Positions 1-8,327 of a stretch of DNA of 42,444 nt are shown one piece after another. The translations under genes were made by a program, and so were the position numbers. Every line of letters starts with the position of its first letter. Within the stretch, counting starts at the first letter, position 1. The notes below the pieces were generated by a model that did not search any database, was not told where the DNA came from, and worked only from the letters and a program-made list of their open reading frames with translations. The DNA lies in assembly GCA_021822115.1 (NCBI GenBank), contig JAJZSA010000015.1, positions 1 through 42,444 of the forward strand. Reading direction: 5' to 3'. This DNA comes from Pseudomonadota bacterium. GTDB taxonomy: Bacteria > Pseudomonadota > Gammaproteobacteria > Burkholderiales > Gallionellaceae.

Positions 1-32
1 GCCTTTCCCGCAACAACTTGCTGTCTATCGCC

Positions 33-1100
33 ATGAAACACATCGTCGACGACGTCCGCATCAAGGAAATCAAGGAACTCACTCCGCCCAGCCATCTGCT
101 GCGCGAATTCCCGGTCAGCGATACCGCGGCCGAGACCACCTTTACCGCGCGTGCGGCGATCCACGGCATCCTGCATGGCGCGGACGACCGTTTGCTGGTA
201 GTCGTGGGGCCTTGCTCGATCCACGATACCGCGTCGGCATTGGACTATGCGGCGAAGCTGAAAAACGAGGCTGATCGTCTGAGTGCGGACCTGGTGGTGG
301 TGATGCGCGTCTATTTCGAGAAGCCGCGCACCACCGTGGGCTGGAAAGGCCTGATCAACGATCCGCACCTGGACGGCAGCTTCAAGATCAACGAAGGCCT
401 GCGCATGGCGCGCAAGCTGCTGTGGGAGATCAACGAGATGGGGCTGCCCTGTGCCACCGAGTTCCTCGATGTGGTCACCCCGCAATACACGGCCGACCTG
501 ATCGCCTGGGGCGCCATCGGCGCGCGCACCACCGAATCGCAGGTACACCGCGAGCTGGCTTCCGGCATCTCCTGCCCCATCGGTTTCAAGAATGGTACCG
601 ACGGCAACCTGCGCATCGCGGTGGACGCGATCAAGGCTGCCGCCAGCCCGCACCATTTCCTGTCGGTGACCAAAGCCGGCCATACGGCCATCTTCTCCAC
701 CAACGGCAACGAGGATTGCCACGTCATCCTGCGCGGCGGCAAGCAGCCCAACTATGACGCGGCATCGGTCGATGCCGCATGCAAGGAACTGGCCAATGCC
801 GGGCTGGCTGCCCGCGTGATGATCGACTTCTCGCATGCCAACAGCCGCAAGGAGTTCCAGCGCCAGGTCGAAGTGGCCGAGGATTGCGCCGCCCAGCTGG
901 CGAATGGCGAAGAGCGTATCGCCGGAGTGATGATCGAATCCAACATCAAGGAAGGTCGTCAGGACCTGATCCCCGGCAAGCCGCTGGCACATGGCGTCTC
1001 CATCACTGATGCCTGCATCGGCTGGGAAGACACGGTGCGCGTGCTGGACATGCTGGCCGAAGGCGTGCGCCAGCGCCGCCTCAAGCTGGAAGAGCGCTGA
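33..1100 (+). CDS. aroG: 3-deoxy-7-phosphoheptulonate synthase, AroG-type
   Basis: This enzyme condenses phosphoenolpyruvate with erythrose-4-phosphate to make DAHP, the first step of the shikimate pathway, in the cytoplasm. The 355-residue product matches the class I AroG/AroF/AroH family over its whole length. Visible blocks are RIKEIKEL near the N-terminus, GPCSIHD (phosphate and metal region), [39 protein letters not shown] and DFSHANS. The RTTESQ...LASG stretch is close to the phenylalanine-sensitive E. coli enzyme, so feedback inhibition by Phe is likely but inferred. I chose the ATG at 33, because it aligns with family N-termini, over an in-frame TTG at 18; no strong Shine-Dalgarno site is visible for either. 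miaA follows 34 bases downstream on the same strand. The upstream promoter lies outside the window. Confidence 0.96.
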   Translation: MKHIVDDVRIKEIKELTPPSHLLREFPVSDTAAETTFTARAAIHGILHGADDRLLVVVGPCSIHDTASALDYAAKLKNEADRLSADLVVVMRVYFEKPRTTVGWKGLINDPHLDGSFKINEGLRMARKLLWEINEMGLPCATEFLDVVTPQYTADLIAWGAIGARTTESQVHRELASGISCPIGFKNGTDGNLRIAVDAIKAAASPHHFLSVTKAGHTAIFSTNGNEDCHVILRGGKQPNYDAASVDAACKELANAGLAARVMIDFSHANSRKEFQRQVEVAEDCAAQLANGEERIAGVMIESNIKEGRQDLIPGKPLAHGVSITDACIGWEDTVRVLDMLAEGVRQRRLKLEER

Positions 1101-1134
1101 TCGCCGCTGCGGCGTTGCCGCCCGCTCCAACGCG

Positions 1135-2070
1135 ATGGATAACCGGCCTCCCGCTCTTTTCCTGATGGGGCCCACCGCCAGCGGCAAGACCGGCGTGGCG
1201 GTGGAGCTGGCGCAACAGTTGCCGGTGGAACTCATCAGCGTGGATTCGGCGCTGGTGTTCCGCGACATGAACATCGGCACCGCCAAGCCGGATGCGGCCA
1301 CCTTGGCCCGTGCCCCGCATCACCTCATCGACATCATCGATCCCACGCAAGCCTATTCCGCTGCGGCCTTCCGCCACGATGCGCTACGCCTGATGGCGGA
1401 CATCACCGCGCGCGGCAAGCTGCCGCTGCTGGTGGGCGGCACGATGCTGTATTTCAAGGCGTTGCGCGAAGGCTTGAGTCCGCTGCCGCAAGCGGATGCC
1501 GCAGTGCGTGCGGAACTGGATGCCCTCATCTCCCGACACGGCATCGAACATCTGCATGCAGAACTCGCAAAAGTAGACCCACTGACCGCCGCACGTTTGC
1601 ATAGCACCGATACGCAACGCATCCAGCGCGCCATGGAGATCTATCGTCTCAGCGGACAACCGATGTCTGCCTTGCTCGCGCGACAGGAGGCGGCGGAACT
1701 GCCCTATCGCATCCTGCCGCTGGCCCTCATCCCCGCAGACAGAGCCGTTCTGCATCAACGCATCGCTGTGCGCTTCCAGCAGATGTTGCACGATGGCCTG
1801 GTGGATGAGCTGCGCAGTCTGCGCACGAAATATGCCCTGCATCGCGACATGACCTCCATGCGCTGCGTCGGTTACCGGCAGGCTTGGGAATTCATCGAAG
1901 GCGAGATAGCGGATGGTGAATTGCTGGAGAAAGGCATCGCCGCAACGCGGCAACTGGCGAAACGCCAGTTGACCTGGCTGCGTTCGATGCCGGAAGTGGT
2001 GACGGTGGATTCTTTGACGGACGATCCGCTCACCGAGGTGCGTGCGCGGATCGAGGCCTGGCTAGACTGA
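1135..2070 (+). CDS. miaA: tRNA dimethylallyltransferase MiaA
   Basis: MiaA transfers a dimethylallyl group to A37 of tRNAs that read UNN codons, the first step of ms2i6A formation. The 311-residue product has the P-loop GPTASGKT (residues 12-19), the substrate block [18 protein letters not shown], a [11 protein letters not shown] segment and the C-terminal [10 protein letters not shown] and [14 protein letters not shown] blocks, all typical of the family. The ATG at 1135 is preferred over longer in-frame options inside aroG because it puts the P-loop at the usual distance from the N-terminus. It lies 34 bases after aroG and could share its transcript. The stop is 7 bases from the convergent HDOD gene. 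A near-perfect palindrome (AGACTGA-T-TCAGTCT, 2065-2079) spans the junction but has no T-tract. Confidence 0.96.
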   Translation: MDNRPPALFLMGPTASGKTGVAVELAQQLPVELISVDSALVFRDMNIGTAKPDAATLARAPHHLIDIIDPTQAYSAAAFRHDALRLMADITARGKLPLLVGGTMLYFKALREGLSPLPQADAAVRAELDALISRHGIEHLHAELAKVDPLTAARLHSTDTQRIQRAMEIYRLSGQPMSALLARQEAAELPYRILPLALIPADRAVLHQRIAVRFQQMLHDGLVDELRSLRTKYALHRDMTSMRCVGYRQAWEFIEGEIADGELLEKGIAATRQLAKRQLTWLRSMPEVVTVDSLTDDPLTEVRARIEAWLD

Positions 2071-2077
2071 TTCAGTC

Positions 2078-2932
2078 TCAGTGAGGTTTGTTGAGGTCGC
2101 AGGCGTTGCTTTCGCCCTCGTCCGGTACGACCAGTGCCATGGCATCGGTCGCCGGGATGCGCAGCAGTGCGCCAAGCGCGGTATAGTCATCCGGCAACGC
2201 GGCGTCGTCCCAACCGTTGGCGGAATGGCGCGCCAGGTTGACCGCCAGCACGACGTTGCGCACGCGGGTCTGGTTGGCGTTGCCGTCGTCCATCAGCGTC
2301 AACAACAGTTGCGGCAAGTCCCAGGCGCGCACCAGCGCCTTCTGCAAGTCGATCAGATTGAAGCCCAGCACCTGCTCCTGCGCCACCTTGCTGCGCAAGG
2401 CCTTGTCCTGCTTCTGCATACTGTGGATCTTGAGCATGTCGCCCGGCGCATAGATCCACATCAGCATCTCGGCCAGGTCATGCAGCAACGCGGCGATGCG
2501 TACCTCTTCGTAGTGCAGGTCGTTGAGGCGGATGGCCCAGTCACGCGCATATTCCGCCGCACGATGCGAACGGTGCACCACATGCAGCAACTGCACCAGC
2601 GCTTCCATCTGCCCCTTGAGGGTATCCTGCACCAGCGGCGCGGCCGGCACCTTGTTGTAGAACGCTTCCACCCCGAGCATCAGCAAAGCCTGTTCGACTT
2701 GGACGACCTCGTTGGTCTGGCTGCGATGCTTGTGATGCTGCAAGAAGCGCAGCAGCTTGACGGTGAGCATGGGATCGGCAGAGATGGCATCCGCCACGCT
2801 ACGCGCACTGAGTTTGTTGATATCCTCGTGCAGAGCGGAAAGTTCGCGTGCAGTCTGTTTGAGGACGGGTATATCGGCCTGGGTCAGGAATGCCACTCTG
2901 GCCGCTATCTTGTCGGTGCTCTGCTCTGACAT
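2078..2932 (-). CDS. HDOD-domain protein, probable signalling or regulatory role
   Basis: The 284-residue product reads as an HDOD domain, a relative of HD hydrolases found in bacterial signalling proteins and usually thought to be non-catalytic. Residues 15-100 hold the typical helical start (LSARSVADAISADPMLTVKLLRFL, then a VEQALLMLGVEA segment). Residues 145-160 contain an HD pair (LLHDLAEML, H151-D152), and the rest continues the helical domain with no attached receiver, kinase or GGDEF module. No signal peptide or membrane segment is seen, so it is probably cytoplasmic. A good SD site (GGAGGAAAGC before ATG) fixes the start. It lies 57 bases downstream of arnD on the same strand and might be read through from the arn genes. 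No specific process can be assigned. Confidence 0.85.
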   Translation of the reverse strand: MSEQSTDKIAARVAFLTQADIPVLKQTARELSALHEDINKLSARSVADAISADPMLTVKLLRFLQHHKHRSQTNEVVQVEQALLMLGVEAFYNKVPAAPLVQDTLKGQMEALVQLLHVVHRSHRAAEYARDWAIRLNDLHYEEVRIAALLHDLAEMLMWIYAPGDMLKIHSMQKQDKALRSKVAQEQVLGFNLIDLQKALVRAWDLPQLLLTLMDDGNANQTRVRNVVLAVNLARHSANGWDDAALPDDYTALGALLRIPATDAMALVVPDEGESNACDLNKPH

Positions 2933-2989
2933 GCTTTCCTCCCCGCGCGCTTGCAGTATTTGTAGTTTACGACAAATCCCGAGGAATCT

Positions 2990-3886
2990 TTAAGCTTGTA
3001 GTGCAAGCACCCCGCTGCGACCTTCCACTGCCCCCTGCACCACCTCGTGGCGCGGCAGGTCATCCACCTTCAACCCTTGCAGGTACTGGTGCATGGATAC
3101 CAATTCATAGCCTTGCTCCTGCCAGCCCGTGAGCAGTTGTTCGAAGATAGGCATCCACTTCTGCCCTTCCAGTTCCGCATGCAAGGTATAGACATGACCA
3201 GCAGCTGGCGCCTTCGATGTCATCTGCAATAGATATTCTGCCGCATTGTCAGGGGTGATTCCGTCACGGCCGATCATCTCGTCCAGGGTGGGCAAGGTGG
3301 TCGGCAATTGCGGGCAAGCAACCAACTCTGCTTGCCAAGTGGGCAAGAAGGGATGCGTACCGCGCGTATCGGAACTGTAATCGAAACCCAGGCTTTGCGT
3401 GAGTCGCAGGGCATAACGGTTGGTCTGCCAGCCGGCTGCGGCATGCGCCTTGGGCGCCTCGCCGAAGATCTCGGTATAGCGCTCCACCGCGCGCTGCATC
3501 TCGCGCTGCGTCCACTTGGCATCCTTGCCGGCGACATGGTCCTGCCAGCGGATGTGGTCGTAGCAATGGATGCCGGTCTCGAAACCGGCATCGCGCACGG
3601 CACGCAGGATGTCCGCGCATTTCCGGCCGATGTCCGGCCCCGGCAGCACAGTGCCGTAGAGCAAGGTCTTGAGACCGTAATGTTCCAGTACGGAAGTGCG
3701 CGAGACTTTCTTCATGAAGCCGGGACGGAACACCCGTTTGATGGCGCGGCCGGTGTGGTCCGGGCCGAGCGAGAAAAAGAATGTGGCTTGCGCGTGATGG
3801 CGCTGCAACGCTTCGACCAGACGCGGCACGCCTTCACGCGTACCGCGATAGGTATCGACGTCGATCTTGAGAGCGATCTGTTTCAT
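2990..3886 (-). CDS. arnD: ArnD, 4-deoxy-4-formamido-L-arabinose-phosphoundecaprenol deformylase
   Basis: ArnD removes the formyl group from undecaprenyl-phosphate-linked 4-formamido-arabinose at the inner membrane, committing the sugar to lipid A. The 298-residue product is a NodB-type polysaccharide deacetylase. The N-terminal KIDVDTYRGT holds the metal-binding D9 and D11, followed by ATFFFSLGPDHTGRAIKRVFRPGF, a block characteristic of ArnD rather than of chitin or peptidoglycan deacetylases. GIHCYDHIRWQDH supplies metal histidines, and a late HAELEG motif is present. It is the last arn gene in transcription order. The 77-base gap after the dehydrogenase gene holds a nested inverted repeat. 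The family assignment is strong; the substrate is inferred from the cluster. Confidence 0.93.
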   Translation of the reverse strand: MKQIALKIDVDTYRGTREGVPRLVEALQRHHAQATFFFSLGPDHTGRAIKRVFRPGFMKKVSRTSVLEHYGLKTLLYGTVLPGPDIGRKCADILRAVRDAGFETGIHCYDHIRWQDHVAGKDAKWTQREMQRAVERYTEIFGEAPKAHAAAGWQTNRYALRLTQSLGFDYSSDTRGTHPFLPTWQAELVACPQLPTTLPTLDEMIGRDGITPDNAAEYLLQMTSKAPAAGHVYTLHAELEGQKWMPIFEQLLTGWQEQGYELVSMHQYLQGLKVDDLPRHEVVQGAVEGRSGVLALQA

Positions 3887-3888
3887 TT

Positions 3889-3961
3889 CAGGATACGGGA
3901 TACAGCTATCAGGATACAGGTGGGTTCAGCTGAATCCCGTATCCTGTATCCCGATACCTGA
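3889..3961. repeat. nested inverted repeat between arnD and the ArnA-dehydrogenase gene
   Basis: Arms at 3889-3905 (CAGGATACGGGATACAG) and 3930-3946 are reverse complements with one mismatch in 17. A second, overlapping pair (3909-3921 against 3943-3955) matches at 12 of 13 positions. The unit GGATAC(A/G)G is iterated three times on one side and in reverse complement on the other. It fills almost the whole gap between the two genes. No run of T follows, so it is not a standard terminator. It would form a strong hairpin in the arn transcript and could act as an RNA-processing or stability element. Confidence 0.75.
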
Positions 3962-3963
3962 AG

Positions 3964-5007
3964 TTAGTCGACCAGGCCCTTCGCTTCGGCGATCTGCGTA
4001 CGATAGGCGTCGTAGATCTTGCGCAGGGTGTCGGCCATGGTGGTGGTCGGCTTCCAGCCCAGTTCTTCGCAGGTGTTGGTGATCTTGGGCACGCGGTTCT
4101 GCACGTCCTGATAGCCCTTGCCGTAGTAAGCGTCGGAGGTGGTCTCGACGATCTTCACCTTCTTGGCGGATTCAGCGTATTCCGGATATTCGGCGGCCAA
4201 CTTCAGCATCATGTCAGCCAGGTCACGAATGGAATAATTGTTGCTCGGATTGCCGATGTTGTAGATCTTGCCGGTGGCCACGCCGTTCTTGTTCTCGATG
4301 ATCTTCATCAACGCGTCGATGCCGTCGTCGATGTAGGTGAAGGCGCGTTTCTGGTGGCCGCCATCGACCAGGCTGATGTTGTTGCCGCGGATGATGTGGC
4401 CGAGGAACTGGGTGACCACGCGCGAGCTGCCTTCCTTCGGGGTGTTGATCGAATCCAGACCGGCACCGATCCAGTTGAACGGACGGAACAGGGTGAAGTT
4501 CAGGTTGTCCTGCATGCCGTAACCCCAGATCACGCGGTCCATCAGCTGCTTGGAGTTGGAATAGATCCAGCGCGGCTTGTTGATCGGACCGCAGATCAGC
4601 TCGGAGTTGTCTGGATCGAATTCCTCGTCATGACACATGCCGTAGACTTCGGAGGTGGACGGGAACACCAAGTGTTTGTTGTACTTCACCGCAGCACGCA
4701 CGATGGGCAGGTTGGCTTCGAAGTCCAGCTCGAACACACGCAGCGGCTGCTTCACGTAGGTGGCCGGGGTGGCGATGGCGACCAGCGGCAGGATGACGTC
4801 GCACTTCTTGACGTGGTACTCGACCCATTCCTTGTTGATGGTGATGTCGCCCTCGAAGAAATGGAAGCGCGGCTTGCCGATCAGGTCGGTGATACGGTCG
4901 GAGCTCATGTCCATGCCGTAGACTTCCCAGTCGGTGGTGGCCAGGATGCGGTTGGACAGGTGGTGACCGATGAAACCGTTCACGCCCAGGATCAGTACTT
5001 TTTTCAT
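3964..5007 (-). CDS. arnA: UDP-glucuronate decarboxylase/dehydrogenase (ArnA C-terminal half as a separate gene)
   Basis: This enzyme oxidises and decarboxylates UDP-glucuronate to UDP-4-keto-pentose using NAD, the first dedicated step of aminoarabinose synthesis. The 347-residue short-chain dehydrogenase has the Rossmann motif GVNGFIGHHL near residue 8, the STSEVYG block and the catalytic YSNSK. FRPFNWIGAGLDSI and FTYIDDGIDALM are the same blocks seen in the C-terminal domain of enterobacterial ArnA. In E. coli this domain is fused behind the formyltransferase; here it has its own start, with a GAGGAA ribosome site. It begins 9 bases after the formyltransferase gene, so the two are probably co-translated and may form the same complex. 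It is slightly richer in lysine and asparagine than its neighbours. Confidence 0.93.
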   Translation of the reverse strand: MKKVLILGVNGFIGHHLSNRILATTDWEVYGMDMSSDRITDLIGKPRFHFFEGDITINKEWVEYHVKKCDVILPLVAIATPATYVKQPLRVFELDFEANLPIVRAAVKYNKHLVFPSTSEVYGMCHDEEFDPDNSELICGPINKPRWIYSNSKQLMDRVIWGYGMQDNLNFTLFRPFNWIGAGLDSINTPKEGSSRVVTQFLGHIIRGNNISLVDGGHQKRAFTYIDDGIDALMKIIENKNGVATGKIYNIGNPSNNYSIRDLADMMLKLAAEYPEYAESAKKVKIVETTSDAYYGKGYQDVQNRVPKITNTCEELGWKPTTTMADTLRKIYDAYRTQIAEAKGLVD

Positions 5008-5016
5008 GTTGTTTCC

Positions 5017-5937
5017 TCAGGAATTGAATTCAAATCTGTGCATACCATGCCGCGCGGCGAACTCAGCCGCGCTCATCTCTTCGCCCGCCAGCTCGAAGCG
5101 CACCACGCGCAAGATGCCGCTACCGCAGCTTGCATACGCCTTGCCGTCGCGCACTTGGAACGCAGGCTTGCCGTCGTTGCCCGCCCCTTGCTCCACCAGG
5201 GTTTGCAGGATGCGCATGGGCTGCCCCAGCAATGTGGTGGTCGCGCCCGGATACGGCGGCGCCACGGCGCGGACGAGATTATGAATGTTTTGCGCGCTCT
5301 GCGCCCAATCTATCTCGCCATCCTGCGGCTTGCGGCCGCCGAAGTAACCGCCCAGGCTGAGATCCTGTTTGCTGCGCGGCGCCTTGCCTGCCAGCAAGGC
5401 CGGCATCACGCCGTGCAGCGCCATCTCGGCCGCCACGGTCACCTTCTGGAACACCTCGTGCGCGGTATCGTCCGGCAGGATAGGCACCGCTTGCTGGGCC
5501 ACGATATCGCCGTTGTCCGGCTTGGCGGTCATGTAATGCAAGGTGGCGCCGGTCTCGGTCTCGCCGTGGATGATGGCCCAGTTGACCGGTACGCGGCCGC
5601 GATACTTGGGCAGCAGCGAACCGTGCATGTTGAGCGCGCCGCGCGCCGGGATGTCGAGCAATGCCTGTTTCAACATCAGGCGATAGTAGAAGGAGAAGAT
5701 GAAATCCGGCTGCACGGCGCGTATCCGTTCGATCACTTCCGGCGTGTTCGGATCTTCCGGCGTGATCACCGGGATGTCATGCAGTTCAGCCAGTTTCTGC
5801 ACGCTGTCGAACCAGATGTTCTCGTGTGGGTTGTCCTGGTGCGTCACCACCAGCGCCACGTCCACCCCATGCGCGAGCAGCACATTGAGGCAGCGATGAC
5901 CGACATTGTGGTACGCAAAAACGACGGCGCGGCTCAT
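5017..5937 (-). CDS. arnA: UDP-4-amino-4-deoxy-L-arabinose formyltransferase (ArnA N-terminal half as a separate gene)
   Basis: The product formylates UDP-aminoarabinose with 10-formyl-tetrahydrofolate before transfer to undecaprenyl phosphate. The 306-residue protein is a Fmt/ArnA-type formyltransferase. The core FSFYYRLMLKQALLDIP is followed by NMHGSLLPKYRGRVPVNWAIIHGE, with the catalytic Asn and His and the SLLPxYRG signature, and later DNGDIVAQ with the catalytic Asp. A C-terminal domain of about 90 residues matches the usual second domain. The stop of arnC and this ATG overlap by 4 bases (ATGA), implying translational coupling. The dehydrogenase half of ArnA follows 9 bases later as a separate gene, so this is a natural split version of the fused enterobacterial enzyme. 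Confidence 0.93.
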   Translation of the reverse strand: MSRAVVFAYHNVGHRCLNVLLAHGVDVALVVTHQDNPHENIWFDSVQKLAELHDIPVITPEDPNTPEVIERIRAVQPDFIFSFYYRLMLKQALLDIPARGALNMHGSLLPKYRGRVPVNWAIIHGETETGATLHYMTAKPDNGDIVAQQAVPILPDDTAHEVFQKVTVAAEMALHGVMPALLAGKAPRSKQDLSLGGYFGGRKPQDGEIDWAQSAQNIHNLVRAVAPPYPGATTTLLGQPMRILQTLVEQGAGNDGKPAFQVRDGKAYASCGSGILRVVRFELAGEEMSAAEFAARHGMHRFEFNS

Positions 5938-6968
5938 TCTTCGCCGTCTGCGAACAAGGAAGGTGCAGACGCCGGTGCTGCTTCCGCCATGGCGCGGGGC
6001 TTGCGCGTACGCTTTGGTTTCTCGATGGCCGGCTCATCCTGCTCCAGTACGGCCTCCACCAGATAGCGCGGCCGATGGCGCACCTGCTGATAGATGCGGC
6101 CGATGTATTCGCCCAGCAGGCCGATACCGAACAAGGCGATGCCGATCAGGAAGAACATCAGCGCGAACAAGGTGAACAGGCCTTCTGCCTCGGGACCGAT
6201 GATCAGGCGACGCACCACCAGCAACACGAACAGCAAGCCGGAGCCGGTCGCGATCAGCATGCCCAGCATGGAGAACCATTGCAATGGCACCAGCGAGAAG
6301 CCGGTCATCAGATCGAAGTTGAGACGGATCAGGCTGTACATCGAGTATTTGGATTCGCCCGCCGCGCGCTCTTCATGCCCCACCACTACTTCGGCCGGGT
6401 TGCGCGCGAAGCTGTAGGCCAGCGCCGGGATGAAGGTGCTGACTTCCTTGCAGCTGTTGATGGCGTCGATGATCTTGCGGTCATAGGCGCGGAACATGCA
6501 GCCCTGATCGGTCATCTTGATGCGGGTGATCTTTTCGCGCAGGCCATTCATGGCGCGCGAAGCGACATGACGCCACCAGCTGTCGTTGCGCTGGCGACGG
6601 ATGGAGCCGACATAGTCGTGGCCCTCGTCCATCTTGGCCAGCAGCAGGCGAGTATCTTCCGGCGGGTTCTGCAGGTCGGCATCCAGCGTCACGATGCGCT
6701 GACCGCGGCATTGCTCGAAACCGGCCATGATCGCCATGTGCTGGCCGAAATTGCCGTTGAACAGCACCACGCGGGTCACGTCGGGACGCTTCTGGAACTG
6801 CTCGCGCAGGATGGCGGCGGAACGGTCACGGCTGCCGTCGTTGACGAAGATGACTTCATAGGGAATGGACAGTTTGTCCAAGGCCGGGTACAGGCGATCG
6901 AACAAGGCCTGTAACCCCTGCTCTTCGTTGTAGACGGGGATGACGACGGAAAGTTGGATCGCGTTCAT
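5934..6968 (-). CDS. arnC: ArnC, undecaprenyl-phosphate 4-deoxy-4-formamido-L-arabinose transferase
   Basis: ArnC moves formamido-arabinose from UDP to undecaprenyl phosphate on the cytoplasmic face of the inner membrane. The 344-residue family 2 glycosyltransferase begins with SVVIPVYNEEQGL, has VNDGSRDRS and the DxD-containing DADLQNPPED, and ends with two membrane helices around residues 225-295. A Lys/Arg/Glu-rich tail (KPKRTRKPRAMAE) follows. The GNFGQHMAIMAGFE and QGCMFRAYDRKII blocks resemble ArnC more than the general dolichyl-phosphate mannose synthases. It is the first gene of the second half of the arn cluster. A -10-like TAGAAT sits only 9 bases upstream of the ATG and no SD site is visible. 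Confidence 0.92.
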   Translation of the reverse strand: MNAIQLSVVIPVYNEEQGLQALFDRLYPALDKLSIPYEVIFVNDGSRDRSAAILREQFQKRPDVTRVVLFNGNFGQHMAIMAGFEQCRGQRIVTLDADLQNPPEDTRLLLAKMDEGHDYVGSIRRQRNDSWWRHVASRAMNGLREKITRIKMTDQGCMFRAYDRKIIDAINSCKEVSTFIPALAYSFARNPAEVVVGHEERAAGESKYSMYSLIRLNFDLMTGFSLVPLQWFSMLGMLIATGSGLLFVLLVVRRLIIGPEAEGLFTLFALMFFLIGIALFGIGLLGEYIGRIYQQVRHRPRYLVEAVLEQDEPAIEKPKRTRKPRAMAEAAPASAPSLFADGEE

Positions 6969-6977
6969 AGGGGCGGC

Positions 6978-6983
6978 ATTCTA
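6978..6983 (-). promoter_or_regulatory. candidate -10 box for arnC
   Basis: On the minus strand GTAGAATGCCG is the same -10 context seen upstream of rpsO. The -35 region is poor (TTCGCG at 17-base spacing). The ATG of arnC begins 9 bases downstream, which would give a leader of only about 1-3 bases. Confidence 0.4.
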
Positions 6984-7020
6984 CCCCAGCGGGGAGACTT
7001 CGCGAAATCCCTGCACAGTT

Positions 7021-7081
7021 AGTCCGGACTTTGAAGTGATAGTCCTAAGGTGTTGGATATATAGGCCTTGATATAGGCCTT
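7021..7081. repeat. palindrome plus 12-bp tandem repeat in the arnC/chemoreceptor intergenic region
   Basis: AGTCCGGACT at 7021-7030 is a perfect 10-base palindrome. ATATAGGCCTT occurs twice in tandem (7059-7069 and 7071-7081), each copy containing the palindrome AGGCCT. They lie between the divergent arnC and chemoreceptor genes and look like possible protein-binding sites, with no known regulator consensus that I recognise. Confidence 0.6.
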
Positions 7082-7089
7082 CCGACATA

Positions 7090-7116
7090 TTGAATTCCGC
7101 CAGCCGCAGCCGATAC
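7090..7116 (+). promoter_or_regulatory. weak candidate sigma-28 promoter for the chemoreceptor gene
   Basis: GCCGATAC at 7109-7116 resembles the sigma-28 (FliA) -10 element GCCGATAA. The sequence 11 bases upstream (TTGAATTC) matches the -35 consensus poorly, at 4 of 8 positions. It is suggested mainly because chemotaxis genes often use this sigma factor. Confidence 0.22.
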
Positions 7117-7165
7117 TTGCCCTTGTCGCAAAGGAGGTCATTCCGAGTACCCCAAGGAGGCTGAC

Positions 7166-8320
7166 ATGTTCAACAACGGTTACAAACAGGAAGTACAGGA
7201 CTTGCGCGAAAAGTTACGCGGCTACGAACAGGAACTGAACGAGAAAGAGACCCACGTGCATGCGCTGCGCGAGGCGCATGACTCGGTCATGTCCCAGTTC
7301 AACAACACCAGCGAACTGATCGTGATGCACAACAAGCTGTATCAACATATGGACACTTACGGCAACTCCACCAAGGAGGTGCAGAACTCGCTGGCCACCA
7401 TGGCACAGGCGATGAAACAGGAAAACCAGGAGTTCTCCGGCACCATCAACGCGCTGGACAGCAATCTGGAAGCGGTCGAACGCATCTCGGAGAACCTGCA
7501 ACAGATGTCAGAGCGCACCACGGAAACGGTTCGCAGCGTGGACAGGCTGAACGACCGCGTGAAAGAGATCGGCGGCATCGTGCAACTGATCAAGGAGGTG
7601 GCGGACCAGACCAACCTGCTGGCACTGAACGCGGCCATCGAGGCGGCACGGGCGGGCGAACAAGGGCGCGGCTTCGCCGTGGTCGCGGACGAGGTACGCA
7701 AACTGGCGGAACGCACGACCCATGCCACCAGCGACATCGGTCAATTGGTCGGCACCATCCAGAAGGAAATGACCAGCGTCAAAGCTATGGTCGAGGTCAG
7801 TCCGCAACAGGCGGCGGATTTCCATCAGGATGGCGAGGAAGCGGCCGAAAGCATGCGTGAGCTGATGCAGATCATCCGCCAGATGAAGAGCACCATCAGC
7901 AGCACCGCCATCCGCAGCTTCGTGGAAGTGGCCAAGGTCGATCACCTGGTCTACAAATTCGAGATCTACAAGGTGTTCCTCGGTATCTCCAACAAGAAAC
8001 CCGAAGAGTTCGCCGACCATCACAGCTGCCGTCTGGGCAAATGGTATTACGACGGTGAAGGTGGCCATTGTTTCTCAGGTTTCCACGGCTTCAAGGAAAT
8101 GGAAGCACCGCACAAGCGCGTACATGAATGCGGGGTGGAGGCGCTCCAGCAATATCACGCTGGCAACTACCAGGCTGGCCTGCTGGCCATCGCGCAGATG
8201 GAAGAAGCCAGCCTGGCAGTGTTGGCAGCGCTGGAATCGGTGGCCCAGAGCGGGCGCGAAAATGTGGAAAGCGCTGAATTCCGTAGCTGTGCCGGGGAGA
8301 CTCCGGCCACCCGCCACTAG
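7166..8320 (+). CDS. soluble methyl-accepting chemotaxis protein with C-terminal CZB zinc-binding domain
   Basis: The 384-residue product has no membrane segment or signal peptide, so it is a cytoplasmic chemoreceptor. Residues 8-130 are mostly coiled coil. Residues 136-185 hold the conserved receptor hairpin ([37 protein letters not shown]) that contacts CheW and CheA. Residues 250-360 form a chemoreceptor zinc-binding (CZB) domain with likely ligands H260, H285 and C288 ([10 protein letters not shown]) and H316. In other bacteria CZB receptors respond to zinc or reactive chlorine species; the stimulus here is inferred only. Two SD-like sites precede the ATG (AAAGGAGG near 7130 and AAGGAGG near 7155); the nearer one decides the start. 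The gene lies opposite to and between two halves of the arn cluster and ends 7 bases from arnB. Confidence 0.92.
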   Translation: MFNNGYKQEVQDLREKLRGYEQELNEKETHVHALREAHDSVMSQFNNTSELIVMHNKLYQHMDTYGNSTKEVQNSLATMAQAMKQENQEFSGTINALDSNLEAVERISENLQQMSERTTETVRSVDRLNDRVKEIGGIVQLIKEVADQTNLLALNAAIEAARAGEQGRGFAVVADEVRKLAERTTHATSDIGQLVGTIQKEMTSVKAMVEVSPQQAADFHQDGEEAAESMRELMQIIRQMKSTISSTAIRSFVEVAKVDHLVYKFEIYKVFLGISNKKPEEFADHHSCRLGKWYYDGEGGHCFSGFHGFKEMEAPHKRVHECGVEALQQYHAGNYQAGLLAIAQMEEASLAVLAALESVAQSGRENVESAEFRSCAGETPATRH

Positions 8321-8327
8321 ACCGCGC

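Noticed and set aside
2933..2989. ATTTGT/ACAAAT inverted repeat between arnD and the HDOD gene as a terminator
   Set aside because: The stem is only 6 weak pairs with an 8-base loop and no T-run; too little to claim a function.
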